Of a stretch of DNA of 64,000 nt, positions 53,044 through 62,288 are shown in pieces. The number at the start of each line of letters is the position of its first letter. The first letter of the stretch is position 1. A program made the translations under genes and the position numbers. A model generated the notes under the pieces. That model worked only from the letters and a program-made list of their open reading frames with translations. It had not been told where the DNA came from and did not search any database. Source of the stretch: Sphingobacteriia bacterium (GTDB taxonomy: Bacteria > Bacteroidota > Bacteroidia > NS11-12g > UBA955); assembly GCA_021151535.1 (NCBI GenBank), contig JAGKXC010000007.1, positions 1 through 64,000 on the forward strand. Reading direction: 5' to 3'.

Positions 53044-53852
53044 TGGAAAAGCCAATTTTGAAGTCACCAACAGCGAAAAAATTGAGAAAAGACATGAGAA
53101 GTGAATTGGGAATTCCGAAGGTTATTACTTGTGTGATTTTGTTTATTATGTTGTTTGATGTGTCATTGTTAAATGCTCAAACAACCCAAACAGATACAAG
53201 TAAATCCAAAAGCGTAACTACAAGTAAAACGGATGATGAATATCAGAAGATCAGGGAGCAAGCAAAACAACAGCCGGTTATTGGGGAAACCAAGCCAGGC
53301 ACAGTTTTAAAGCCTGCAGATACAATTAGAAAAGCGCAACCTGTAATCATTAAGCGGAAAGTTGTAATTAATCAGGATTATGTTGGGTTTAATACATCGC
53401 CCATGCTACAACAGCTATTGCCATTTAATGCAGTTCCTGCAGATGCCGATTTAATGACATTGAACTTTAGAAGATACAAGAACAACAAGGGATATCGTTT
53501 TGCGATGGGAATCAACAATTTAACGATAAATTCAAACGTGCAATCACTGGCCATGTATTACGATTACGACAATCGAAAAAGCATGGGCGGAAAATGGTCT
53601 TATTTTCTTGGTTACGGAATAGGATTTGAGTTTTTTCAGGATAATTCCAAAAGCAATGGAGTGTTTTTTGCCAGTCAAGGATTTACAGATTTCCTTTTCA
53701 CCGGTCACTGGGGTTTAGAATATAAGGTTAATGAAGTTTTCTCTCTGTCAACAGAGTCATTATTTGAGTTGAGACTCGGATCATCAGGTGGTATGAGATT
53801 AGTTCCACCAGTGGCGATAGTTGCCAATTTTAATATTACTAAGGCGAGATAA
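53043..53852 (+). CDS. uncharacterised outer-membrane beta-barrel protein B
   Basis: This is a 269-residue exported protein. A ~30-residue N-terminal extension precedes a signal segment (ITCVILFIMLFDVSLLNAQ), then a low-complexity Thr/Ser/Lys/Gln-rich linker (~48-110) and a beta-barrel-like domain (~120-269, GKWSYFLGYGIGFEFF). Related to the preceding protein and translationally coupled to it (TAATG). It may form a two-component outer-membrane unit with it; function unknown. It converges with the DUF4249 gene over 96 bp without a clear terminator. Confidence 0.65.
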   Translation: MEKPILKSPTAKKLRKDMRSELGIPKVITCVILFIMLFDVSLLNAQTTQTDTSKSKSVTTSKTDDEYQKIREQAKQQPVIGETKPGTVLKPADTIRKAQPVIIKRKVVINQDYVGFNTSPMLQQLLPFNAVPADADLMTLNFRRYKNNKGYRFAMGINNLTINSNVQSLAMYYDYDNRKSMGGKWSYFLGYGIGFEFFQDNSKSNGVFFASQGFTDFLFTGHWGLEYKVNEVFSLSTESLFELRLGSSGGMRLVPPVAIVANFNITKAR

Positions 53853-53948
53853 TAGCAAGAAAAACTATCATTTTTATCTGATGTAATTATTTTGCAAAAG
53901 TAGAGTAATTTTGGGAGAGGCTTTTAGAATTTATCGCCAGTATAAATC

Positions 53949-54932
53949 CTATTTATTATATAAAATTGTATAATAATCGGATGTAAACCCTCCAACAACA
54001 CCATACCCATTGGGGATATTGGATTTTACCACACCTGGTATTTGTGTGATAGATTGTTGTTGCCAAATATGCGCTGCCTCTGTATTGTAATAGTTAAAAA
54101 GCGCTTCTGTTGTGTTTTCTAAAATGATGGTACGAGAAATGAGCTTTAGAGTTTTGCTATTTGCAAATGGGTTAAGGTTATAGAATGCAAAATTGGCTTC
54201 AACCCCGTTGAAAGTTTCATCATCAAAAAGCAATTCTTTATCGGTATAACTGTTGTATGAATTTCTGAGAAACGGCAATTCAGTACCATCGATTTTCATT
54301 TTTTCAATGTAATATGAGCTATCGATAATATTACCGGAAGTATTTAAGGTGTATTTAATAATTTTTTGCACTACATATAGTCGGTAAAAATTGGCATAAA
54401 GCGCGCTGTCTTTAAAATGAACGGCGAAGGTTTGGGTATTACCAATTCCCGGAATTAATTGTGTTGCTGTATCAATTTTAGAAATTACTATTTTGGTTGG
54501 GAGTCTGTCAAATACTTCAAAGGTATCTTCCGTATTTGCATAATGGAAATAAAAACTATCTTTCGCCTTAAGGTTGCTTTTCCAAATATATTCACCTGGT
54601 TTTAACAATATAAAAGATTGTGATGGGGTATTATAGGAGTTTTTTAGCGTAGCTGTTGCTTGTGTTTCTGCATAAAACGGGCTGGTAATATCAACTACTT
54701 TAGAGCAATAGGCAATAATTGTTGAATCCGGAGTTAAAATTACTTTAACAACTGGACCTTTTGCTGTTTGGGTACTACTGGGAACTTTAATTTCTGTTAC
54801 ACATCCGAAACAGATTAAGCAACATAAGAGAGATAGGGTGAAATTTTTAATTGCCGAGTTACAATTGAAATTTCTATAAATTTTGGCAAAGTCAAATCCG
54901 AAAATAATATTTTTAATACGGGAAAATCGCAT
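53949..54932 (-). CDS. DUF4249 family lipoprotein
   Basis: This is a 327-residue lipoprotein (lipobox LICFGC, Cys44) of the DUF4249 family, which is regularly encoded beside TonB receptors with a carboxypeptidase-like N-terminal domain. Beta-strand-rich sequence and a C-terminal GVVGGFTSDYYTIL fit the family. It is probably a surface or periplasmic partner that helps capture the receptor's ligand. It follows the receptor gene by 44 bp, but a candidate -7 box lies between. Its ~30-residue polar stretch before the signal is unusual. Confidence 0.78.
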   Translation of the reverse strand: MRFSRIKNIIFGFDFAKIYRNFNCNSAIKNFTLSLLCCLICFGCVTEIKVPSSTQTAKGPVVKVILTPDSTIIAYCSKVVDITSPFYAETQATATLKNSYNTPSQSFILLKPGEYIWKSNLKAKDSFYFHYANTEDTFEVFDRLPTKIVISKIDTATQLIPGIGNTQTFAVHFKDSALYANFYRLYVVQKIIKYTLNTSGNIIDSSYYIEKMKIDGTELPFLRNSYNSYTDKELLFDDETFNGVEANFAFYNLNPFANSKTLKLISRTIILENTTEALFNYYNTEAAHIWQQQSITQIPGVVKSNIPNGYGVVGGFTSDYYTILYNK

Positions 54933-54957
54933 GCCAACTGTTTATAATTGCTTCAAG

Positions 54958-54965
54958 CGAAGATA
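54958..54965 (-). promoter_or_regulatory. possible -7 box for DUF4249 gene
   Basis: TATCTTCG on the minus strand, 25 nt before the ATG. It may give DUF4249 a promoter of its own. Confidence 0.35.
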
Positions 54966-54976
54966 TTAAAAACAAT

Positions 54977-57643
54977 CTAGAATTTATATTGGTAGCTTAT
55001 TTGAGGCAATAAAGGGAGAATACTCATTTGATAAAATGTTTTTTCACCATTTTGGTTATACCCTATTTTGATTAAAAAGGGATTTTGTCTGTTATAGCAA
55101 TTATACACTCCGATATTGAGTAAATGGGTAGAGTGTTTTTTGTGCCAGGTGAATTGAGCGTTGATGTCCAATCTGTGGTTGGCTCTGCTGCGGGCATTAT
55201 TTTTATCGCCATAGATAAAAATTTCTTGAAATGGGTTATCTGGAGTTGGTGATGGATAAGCACCGATGGGCAAAGTGTAAGCGAATCCGCTGTTGAATAT
55301 CCAGTTAGCGCTAAGTTGAATTTTGGGCGATAATTGATACATACCAACTACATATAAATTATGGCGGCGGTCATATCTGGCAGGGAATGTTTTCCCGCTG
55401 TTCAATTCCGCGAAATTGCGGTTATTGTACATGAGGGTATAGGTTGTCCAGCCTGTGAATTTACCTTTTGTTTTTTCGATTAGAAATTCAAGGCCTTTGG
55501 CAATACCGATTCCTTGAGTAACTGTTTGTTCCCAATTTAGGATTGATGTAACGTAAATGGCATTGTCTTTATACTCAAGCAGATTATTGAATTTCTTTTG
55601 GAAGGTTTCGAAGCTGAACTGCCAGTTGCTTGCAGTATGCGTAAATCCGCAAGAAATTTGATTGGCGGATGAAGGTTTGAATTTAGCAGTGGAGGGAACC
55701 CATAAATCAGATGGCAAACCCATGGTTAGGTTGTTAAGTTGGTGAAAGAACTGAATATTTGAACATGCTGTAAGTTTAAACCAGTTGTTACTAGTGAAGC
55801 GATAACGATAATTAAATCGGGGTTCGGGGAGGATGTAAAACTGTCCTTCAGTTAATCCAAAATAGGTACCACGAATACCCAAATCAACAAATCCAAATTT
55901 GGATGATTGCCAAGCAAGATGCAAATGTGCATTTAACTCAGGGGTAACAACGGGTTTTTCTTTATAGATTAAATTACGGTTAATGGAATCAATTTGGGTA
56001 ATAATTTGCCGAGTACCTGGATTAAAAGTATGCAAGATTCCTTCGCTTCCTAATTGCACTTTGAAATATTTGGTTAGCTGTCTTTCAAATTTAAATCCGG
56101 CAGATTTCTCAATCAATGTGTTGGTTAAGCTATAACTGGTATAACGGTTGATGTCGGCGATGGAGTCGGCATCATACCATTTACGTTGTTGAAATTCATT
56201 GAATTGCATGAACTTGTATTCGGTAACGTGCGATTTCAAAGTGATTCGTGTTCTTGGATTTGGCGTTAATTGCCAACGAATTGCAGCGAAGCGATTGCCC
56301 CAACTCGTACTTTGTTCATTTTTTTGATAATAATCTGCGTCTTCCAAAACCGCATATTGACGTTCTACCAAGGAAGCTTTATCAAACCCTTGAAATCCTG
56401 AAATTGTTAATACGGATTTAGGTGAAAAACGATGAATTAATTTGAGGTTTAAGTCGTTGAAATTATAACCATTGATATTGTTCGAATCTTTAGTTAGGGC
56501 TTGGGCGATGGGATGGGCGATAAAACCCAAATTAGAACGACGGCCGGATAAAACGAGAGTAGTTTTATTTTTATAAATAGGCCCTTGTAAGTTCATTTTT
56601 GTAGAGAGCACGCCTACACTTATACTACCATTCCATCGGTTTGGATCGCCATCAATACTTTGTACATTCACCGCCGATGAAAGTCGGCCGCCATATTCTG
56701 TTGGAATATTTCCTCGATACAGCTGTGCACTCTTAACAATGTCGCCATTGAATGCGCCGAAAATCCCATATAAATGGTAGGCGTTGTAGATGGGAACTTC
56801 ATCTAGCATGACCAAATTTTGATCGGGTGAGCCGCCACGAACATACATTCCAAGCATTCCTTCCGAGCCACCTACCACGCCGGGATTCATGGATAATGCG
56901 CGCATTACATCCACCTCACCGAGGAGGGTAGGCATTTTACTTAACTGACTTTGGTTGATGTTAAATTGGTCTGATAATCCTTTAGAAACTGCGTTGGTTT
57001 TGGCTTGGGTGGTAATTTGAACAATGTCTGTTACCGTAATCCTGTGCTCCGAGGAGAACCTCATGGGGATGTTTAATGCGTAGTCGCGCCCTCCCTCAAG
57101 GGTGTCGGTAAAAGTGTAAAAACCATCGTAGTACACTTCTAAAATGATAGTATCTTGGTTAGCGGGTAAACGAAATACGCCAAATTCATCGGTAAATGTA
57201 AAATCGCCTGTAATTTTATTGGAAACATAGGCTTTAACCAATCTTTCTTCAGATAAACTATCGGTTACTCTACCTGAAATTGTAAATCTTTTGATGGATG
57301 GCGGGGGGCTATAAGTTTTGATGATGATACTGCCGCCGAACCATTCATAATCTAAACCAAATTGGTTGAGAAAATCTTTCAACGCTTTGGAGGGATTGAT
57401 GTGTTGGTAGCGAAAAGAAATGGATTTGTTGAGGGGTAAAATTTCCTGATTATACTGAATGGGGGCCTCAATTACGGCTTGAAATTGGTTGATTGCAGCA
57501 ACAAAATCTTTGCCTTGATAGGCGATTACGGGATGGTTGTTTGACTGAGATTTTGCAGAAAATGGGATTACAAACAAACCCAACCAAAGCAGCAGCTTAC
57601 ATGCTTTTACAAGCGGGTAGGGGTTGCTTGGGTTGGCTTGCAT
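54977..57643 (-). CDS. TonB-dependent receptor with STN and CarboxypepD domains
   Basis: This is an 888-residue outer-membrane receptor. The order is signal peptide (FVIPFSAKSQ), STN/secretin-like domain (~40-108), carboxypeptidase-regulatory-like domain (~120-195, ISGRVTDSLSEERLVKAYV), plug (~205-320, with GMYVRGGSPDQNLVMLDEVP) and a 22-strand barrel ending in Phe (SYQYKF). The STN domain suggests trans-envelope signalling through an anti-sigma factor, but no FecR/sigma pair is adjacent. It is paired with DUF4249; such pairs are not SusC/SusD systems. Ligand unknown (siderophore, peptide or polymer). Confidence 0.9.
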   Translation of the reverse strand: MQANPSNPYPLVKACKLLLWLGLFVIPFSAKSQSNNHPVIAYQGKDFVAAINQFQAVIEAPIQYNQEILPLNKSISFRYQHINPSKALKDFLNQFGLDYEWFGGSIIIKTYSPPPSIKRFTISGRVTDSLSEERLVKAYVSNKITGDFTFTDEFGVFRLPANQDTIILEVYYDGFYTFTDTLEGGRDYALNIPMRFSSEHRITVTDIVQITTQAKTNAVSKGLSDQFNINQSQLSKMPTLLGEVDVMRALSMNPGVVGGSEGMLGMYVRGGSPDQNLVMLDEVPIYNAYHLYGIFGAFNGDIVKSAQLYRGNIPTEYGGRLSSAVNVQSIDGDPNRWNGSISVGVLSTKMNLQGPIYKNKTTLVLSGRRSNLGFIAHPIAQALTKDSNNINGYNFNDLNLKLIHRFSPKSVLTISGFQGFDKASLVERQYAVLEDADYYQKNEQSTSWGNRFAAIRWQLTPNPRTRITLKSHVTEYKFMQFNEFQQRKWYDADSIADINRYTSYSLTNTLIEKSAGFKFERQLTKYFKVQLGSEGILHTFNPGTRQIITQIDSINRNLIYKEKPVVTPELNAHLHLAWQSSKFGFVDLGIRGTYFGLTEGQFYILPEPRFNYRYRFTSNNWFKLTACSNIQFFHQLNNLTMGLPSDLWVPSTAKFKPSSANQISCGFTHTASNWQFSFETFQKKFNNLLEYKDNAIYVTSILNWEQTVTQGIGIAKGLEFLIEKTKGKFTGWTTYTLMYNNRNFAELNSGKTFPARYDRRHNLYVVGMYQLSPKIQLSANWIFNSGFAYTLPIGAYPSPTPDNPFQEIFIYGDKNNARSRANHRLDINAQFTWHKKHSTHLLNIGVYNCYNRQNPFLIKIGYNQNGEKTFYQMSILPLLPQISYQYKF

Positions 57644-57663
57644 ATCCTCAATTATGAGTGAGC

Positions 57664-58461
57664 TTATTTTTTGTTTTTATCGGCAAAATCAAAGACTTTC
57701 TTAAGCAAATCTGTAGATCGATTGCTTAGAGATGAGCGTAAATTATTTTCGCGGTTTTTGATTTCGTTAAATAGGGCGATGGTAGCTTTTTCCGTTACAT
57801 AAGCCGTTAAATCGGGGTTAAGATCGGAAGTTAGACCTAGTGCTTTTTTGTTGTTATTGATAGCGGTAATAATGGGTTTCCAATAGTTGGTAATTTTTAC
57901 TGCGTCTAGGGCTTGTTGAATATCTGGTTTGAATGCAGCGATAAGCTGACTTTGGGTTTGGTTGCTTAAGTAGGTAGTTGCTGCACCATTTCCACCGGTT
58001 AAGATAGAAAGTGCATCAGAGAAGCTCATGTTGGTAATGGCGTTAGTGAAAATGGGCGATGCTTTGATCATGGCATTTTCGGCACCAACATTCATGGCTT
58101 CTTGCGCTTTTGCCACTTGGTTATCGATTTCTTTGCCAATGGTTGCGTTAAGGATAGTGTTGCTATGAATTTTACTAACTGCATCTTGCACTTCTTGGGG
58201 AAGTTTGATCATGTTGATGGGGTTTTGATTAAAAGCACCCGGTGTATTGAGGAGTTGAACACCGTTTTGAACACCTTGCTGCAATGCTTCTTTTAGGCCG
58301 GAGGCAGCTTCTTGTTGTGTTAGTGCGGGTATTGCTGGAGTTGATGAGCCTGTATTGAGGTTGGGCGCGACTGCTACGAGCGAATCAATGTTGATGGTTC
58401 CACAAGCGGTAAGTGATACAGCCAGGGTGAGCATTGCGAAAGGATGAATTTTGATTTTCAT
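57664..58461 (-). CDS. DUF4197 family lipoprotein
   Basis: This is a 265-residue lipoprotein (lipobox SLTACG, Cys20) of the DUF4197 family: helical, with ALQQGVQNGVQLLNTPGAFNQNP, SFSDALSILTGG and ATIALFNEIKNRENNLR segments. The ATG at 58461 is used, 12 nt after a TACGTTTG -7 box. Function is unknown; such proteins are periplasmic or outer-membrane attached. It lies 20 bp before the TonB receptor gene and may be its first operon gene. Confidence 0.85.
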   Translation of the reverse strand: MKIKIHPFAMLTLAVSLTACGTINIDSLVAVAPNLNTGSSTPAIPALTQQEAASGLKEALQQGVQNGVQLLNTPGAFNQNPINMIKLPQEVQDAVSKIHSNTILNATIGKEIDNQVAKAQEAMNVGAENAMIKASPIFTNAITNMSFSDALSILTGGNGAATTYLSNQTQSQLIAAFKPDIQQALDAVKITNYWKPIITAINNNKKALGLTSDLNPDLTAYVTEKATIALFNEIKNRENNLRSSLSNRSTDLLKKVFDFADKNKK

Positions 58462-58473
58462 TGTAGAGATATT

Positions 58474-58481
58474 CAAACGTA
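58474..58481 (-). promoter_or_regulatory. -7 box for DUF4197-TonB receptor run
   Basis: TACGTTTG on the minus strand, 12 nt before the ATG at 58461. Confidence 0.45.
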
Positions 58482-58660
58482 GACGAAAATCGCACAAAAG
58501 ATTTGATTTTTAGATTAAATAGAACAATTTGTGGATGTTTTGCAATGGGCGATGATTTTTGCTATGCTTTTGCAGGGCAAGGAATTATTGAGTTTATTTG
58601 CAGGGTTAATGGCGAAATTAACTGAGAGGTTTAGTGATTCATCGCCAGAAAAAATAGAAG

Positions 58661-59458
58661 ATGTACGAATTTCACGGTAACAAAAAATATTATTTTGATA
58701 TGACGCATAAGGTAACTGTGGGTCATATATTGCCATATATCCAGCAAAATTGGATGTTTCCGCAGGGGATGCAAGTTTTAGAAATTGGGTGTGGTGAAGC
58801 GGGTGTTTTAAAGGCATTTACCGATTTGGGATATCATTGCACGGGGATTGAATTGGAGGAAAGTAGGTTAGAGTATGCGCGTGAATTCATGCAGCAGGAG
58901 TTGGCGAGCGGAAAAATTCAGTTTTTAAACAAGGATATTTACGATGTAGACCCAGAGGTAGATTTGGGCACGAAGTTCGATTTGATAATTTTGAAGGATG
59001 TAATTGAACATATTCCAGATCAAGAGCGATTTATGCCTCAGCTGCATCGATTTTTGAAGCCTGGCGGTGTGATATTTTTTGCATTTCCGCCATGGATGAT
59101 GCCGTATGGTGGACATCAGCAGGTTTTGCCTAAGAAATTGGCGAGCAAAATGCCTTATTACCATCTTTTGCCGGGTAAATTGTATCCAATGACGTTGAAG
59201 TTGATGGGAATAAATGAGAGTGGAATAAAGACGATGGAGGAGATTCGATCTACGGGGATAAGTATTGAGCGTTTTGAGAAAATTGTGAAGCAGAGTGAGA
59301 TGAAGGTTATGGGCAAGAAATCTTATTTATTTAATCCCATTTACGAATATAAATTTGGAATAAAGCCAAGGATTCAATGGAGTTTAATAACGAAAATTCC
59401 ATGGTTACGGAATTATCTTACCATGGGAATGTACTATTTGGTTTGTTCCAATAAGTAA
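58661..59458 (+). CDS. class I SAM-dependent methyltransferase
   Basis: This is a 265-residue methyltransferase of the Methyltransf_23 type. The SAM-binding motif I is VLEIGCGEAG (39-48), motif II has GIELEESRLEYA, and motif III-like LIILKDVIEHI and RFLKPGGVIFFAFPP follow. The C-terminal half (~150-265) is basic and aromatic-rich and may bind a lipid or glycan acceptor. The target is unknown. It stands alone before the porG group. Confidence 0.83.
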   Translation: MYEFHGNKKYYFDMTHKVTVGHILPYIQQNWMFPQGMQVLEIGCGEAGVLKAFTDLGYHCTGIELEESRLEYAREFMQQELASGKIQFLNKDIYDVDPEVDLGTKFDLIILKDVIEHIPDQERFMPQLHRFLKPGGVIFFAFPPWMMPYGGHQQVLPKKLASKMPYYHLLPGKLYPMTLKLMGINESGIKTMEEIRSTGISIERFEKIVKQSEMKVMGKKSYLFNPIYEYKFGIKPRIQWSLITKIPWLRNYLTMGMYYLVCSNK

Positions 59459-59575
59459 GGATTCACGCAATTTATTGGCGGAGTTTGGTGGTGCTGAGAT
59501 GATGTTTTTTGCGATAAATGCAAGAAATTGATTGCGCTAGGCGTTTATTTAGTAGGAAATACATATCAAACCTCT

Positions 59576-59583
59576 TATTTTTG
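59576..59583 (+). promoter_or_regulatory. -7 box for porG-like gene 1
   Basis: TATTTTTG ends 16 nt before the ATG at 59600. It probably drives the whole porG-porG-uppS-bamA group. Confidence 0.5.
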
Positions 59584-59599
59584 CTTTTTAGCAGTGTAT

Positions 59600-60523
59600 A
59601 TGAAACAGTTAAAAACCCTATGTCTTGCGGCAATTATTTGTGCGATTGCACCGAATGCACAGGCACAAGCCAAAAAAAGATTCAAAGGCAAGCCCATTGA
59701 ATTTGGATTGTCTGTGGGTGCATCCAATTATATGGGAGATTTAACCCCTTCAATTGCTTTGGGAGAATCTCACCTAGCTGGAGGGTTGTTATGTCGTTTC
59801 AATTATTCTGATTTTATCACATTGCGTGGAAATGCTACTTTTGGACAGATCAGTGGCGACGATAAAAACTACAGTTCTGATCCATTCCGAAAGCAAAGAA
59901 ATTTGAATTTCAAGAGTAACATCATGGAGTTTAGTGGTGTTGTAGAATGGAATATTTTGGGATTTGGAGAGACTACGAGGGAGAGACCATTTTCACCTTT
60001 TTTATATGCGGGTTTGGGCGTATTTAAGTTTAACCCAATGACGCAATTTAATTACATGCCGAATGTTACAGACGCAACGGGGAAACCCATTCACGATGGT
60101 CAGTTGAAGCAGTTTGATGGCAAATGGATTGAATTGCAACCGTTGGGAACTGAGGGGCAGGAAACTACCAAGTACAACGAAAGACGCAGGTACTCTTTAA
60201 CGCAAGTTTGTGTACCAATTGGTTTTGGTTTCAAAAAACAAATTGATGAATTTTGGGCTGTGGGTGTAGATATGGGAGCTAGAATTACTTTCACAGATTA
60301 TTTGGATGATGTAAGTTTAACTTACGTGGAAGATCAAATTGTTGGTGGAAATAATGGTTTGTTAGCGGCTGCATTAGCAGATAGAGGCCCAGAATTGGGT
60401 TATGAAAGATTTTACAATGGCGATCCTAGAGGTACTAGTAAGGCGAACGATATGTATTTGTTCTTAAACTTTACTTTAACCCGTAAAATCGTTGGCGGTA
60501 AAACGGTGTGTTTCCAATTCTAA
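59600..60523 (+). CDS. PorG/DUF6089-type outer-membrane barrel, copy 1
   Basis: This is a 307-residue outer-membrane protein of the DUF6089/PorG family. PorG is a T9SS component in Porphyromonas gingivalis, associated with the PorK/PorN ring, and there also lies upstream of uppS and bamA. The ATG at 59600 gives a good signal peptide (CAIAPNAQAQ). The N-terminal strand GLSVGASNYMGDLTP and the FTDYLDDVSLTYV segment are family hallmarks. A related copy follows, so which one acts in T9SS cannot be told. Confidence 0.85.
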   Translation: MKQLKTLCLAAIICAIAPNAQAQAKKRFKGKPIEFGLSVGASNYMGDLTPSIALGESHLAGGLLCRFNYSDFITLRGNATFGQISGDDKNYSSDPFRKQRNLNFKSNIMEFSGVVEWNILGFGETTRERPFSPFLYAGLGVFKFNPMTQFNYMPNVTDATGKPIHDGQLKQFDGKWIELQPLGTEGQETTKYNERRRYSLTQVCVPIGFGFKKQIDEFWAVGVDMGARITFTDYLDDVSLTYVEDQIVGGNNGLLAAALADRGPELGYERFYNGDPRGTSKANDMYLFLNFTLTRKIVGGKTVCFQF

Positions 60524-60650
60524 GGAAATTTAGGCTCGGTGTTGGACAAGAAAAGCGGCTTTTTATCGTTATAAAAGGATAGCCTTTCGATTGAATAAAT
60601 TTTAAGGCATAATTCTAAACGATAATCGTATTCGCTGAATCCCAAATTTT

Positions 60651-61523
60651 ATGTTGAACGGAGTACATTTGAATTCATTAGTTACATTAAGACTAAAAAG
60701 TTCAATTCGTTTGACGATTTTGGGTTTGATGATGTTATTGGTAAATTTATTGCAAGGGCAACGTTATTTTTCCGGCAGGAATGAATGGGGTGTGACTGGT
60801 GGATTTAGCAATTATTATGGTGATTTAAGTGCTGGATCAAGACTAGGTACGAATATGGGTCATTATCACCCAGCTTTTGGTGGTTTTTATAAGTACAATT
60901 TCTCGAGTCATTTTTCCTTGAGGAATCAAATTACCTACATGAAAATTTCGGGTAATACTTCAGGTGTTGTTGGACGGGGATTTCAGAACCTCACATTTCA
61001 ATCTGAGATTTATGAATTTGCTCCAATGATAGAGTTTAATTTCCATCCATTCGGTACAAATTTGCGTGATGGAATGGTTACTCCATATGTTTTAACTGGT
61101 CCTTCAATCTTTTATTTTAATCCAACGCGTTTGGAGAATGAGGATATTCATTTGCGAAACTTGAATACAGAGGCTAGAAAACATCCTTATAGTTTGATTC
61201 AGCCTTCTATTCCTTTGGGTTTTGGTGTAAAAACAATGACGCCGCCACAAAGAGGCAAAGGTTCTTTAATTGTAGGATTGGAAATTGTTTGGCGTAAGAC
61301 GTTTACGGATTACTTGGATGACGTGTCTACGAGTTATGGCGACTTCAATTCTATGAAGGAAAACCAGGGATTGGCTTCGGCTGAAAATGGTCAGGCACAA
61401 GTATTAAATGGTGGTCAGGTAGTTCCAGCTGGAACCATGCGCGGCGATACTCATTTGAAAGATTGGTATTATTTTGTGGGATTAAGCTTATCTTATCGAT
61501 TTACACCTTTAATTTGCAGATAA
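60651..61523 (+). CDS. PorG/DUF6089-type outer-membrane barrel, copy 2
   Basis: This 290-residue paralogue of the preceding protein shares the same layout: WGVTGGFSNYYGDLS at the start of the barrel, FGGFYKYNFSSHFSLRNQITY, and FTDYLDDVSTSYGD. The signal segment is ILGLMMLLVNLLQGQ. Tandem duplication followed by divergence is inferred. It lies 12 bp upstream of uppS in the position occupied by porG in other Bacteroidota, so this copy may be the better positional orthologue. Confidence 0.83.
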   Translation: MLNGVHLNSLVTLRLKSSIRLTILGLMMLLVNLLQGQRYFSGRNEWGVTGGFSNYYGDLSAGSRLGTNMGHYHPAFGGFYKYNFSSHFSLRNQITYMKISGNTSGVVGRGFQNLTFQSEIYEFAPMIEFNFHPFGTNLRDGMVTPYVLTGPSIFYFNPTRLENEDIHLRNLNTEARKHPYSLIQPSIPLGFGVKTMTPPQRGKGSLIVGLEIVWRKTFTDYLDDVSTSYGDFNSMKENQGLASAENGQAQVLNGGQVVPAGTMRGDTHLKDWYYFVGLSLSYRFTPLICR

Positions 61524-61535
61524 ATTGATCTCCCC

Positions 61536-62288
61536 GTGTCAAAAAATCCTTCATTAGTTTCCCAAATTAACAAAAATCGCATTCCTGAGCATATTGCCAT
61601 CATTATGGATGGTAACGGTCGATGGGCAAAGCGCAAAGGACATTTACGGATTTTTGGTCATCAGCATGGTGTTGGTGCGGTTAGACAGGTATTAGAGGCG
61701 GGTGTTGAAGTGGGAGTGAAGTATCTAACATTGTATGCTTTTAGTACTGAGAATTGGAATCGCCCTATCATCGAGGTAAATGCATTAATGGAGTTGTTGG
61801 TGGATACCATTGAGAAAGAGATACCTACTTTTATGGAGAATGGTGTTCGGTTAAAGGTGATTGGTAATCAGGAGCAGTTACCCGAAAAATGCAGAAACCA
61901 GTTGGCGGAGGCGATGGAAATTACGGCCAATAACGATACATTGACGTTAATTTTAGCTTTAAGTTATAGTGGCAGATGGGATATCATGGAAGCGGTCAAA
62001 AAAATAGCCGTACAAGTGAAAGAAGGAATATTATCGCCAGAAGAAATAACAGAAAAGCATATGGATTTGGGGTTGGATACAGCTGAATATCCTAATCCAG
62101 ATTTATTGATTAGGACAAGCGGCGAGATGCGAATTAGTAATTTCTTGCTTTGGGAAATAGCCTATTCAGAAATTTATTTTACACCTGTTTTATGGCCAGA
62201 TTTTACCAAAGACGATTTTTATCGTGCGATTATCGATTTTCAAGGCAGAGAACGCAGATTTGGAAAAACTAGTGAGCAAATTGCATAA
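61536..62288 (+). CDS. uppS: isoprenyl transferase (undecaprenyl diphosphate synthase)
   Basis: UppS makes undecaprenyl diphosphate, the lipid carrier for peptidoglycan and O-antigen. The conserved IIMDGNGRWAKR (23-34; Asp25 catalytic), LYAFSTENWNRP and the C-terminal RTSGEMRISNFLLWEIAYSE are present, including the RxSGExRxSNFLLWQ signature. The start is a GTG, 12 bp after the second porG-like gene. It overlaps the start of bamA, a standard Bacteroidota arrangement. Confidence 0.95.
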   Translation: MSKNPSLVSQINKNRIPEHIAIIMDGNGRWAKRKGHLRIFGHQHGVGAVRQVLEAGVEVGVKYLTLYAFSTENWNRPIIEVNALMELLVDTIEKEIPTFMENGVRLKVIGNQEQLPEKCRNQLAEAMEITANNDTLTLILALSYSGRWDIMEAVKKIAVQVKEGILSPEEITEKHMDLGLDTAEYPNPDLLIRTSGEMRISNFLLWEIAYSEIYFTPVLWPDFTKDDFYRAIIDFQGRERRFGKTSEQIA

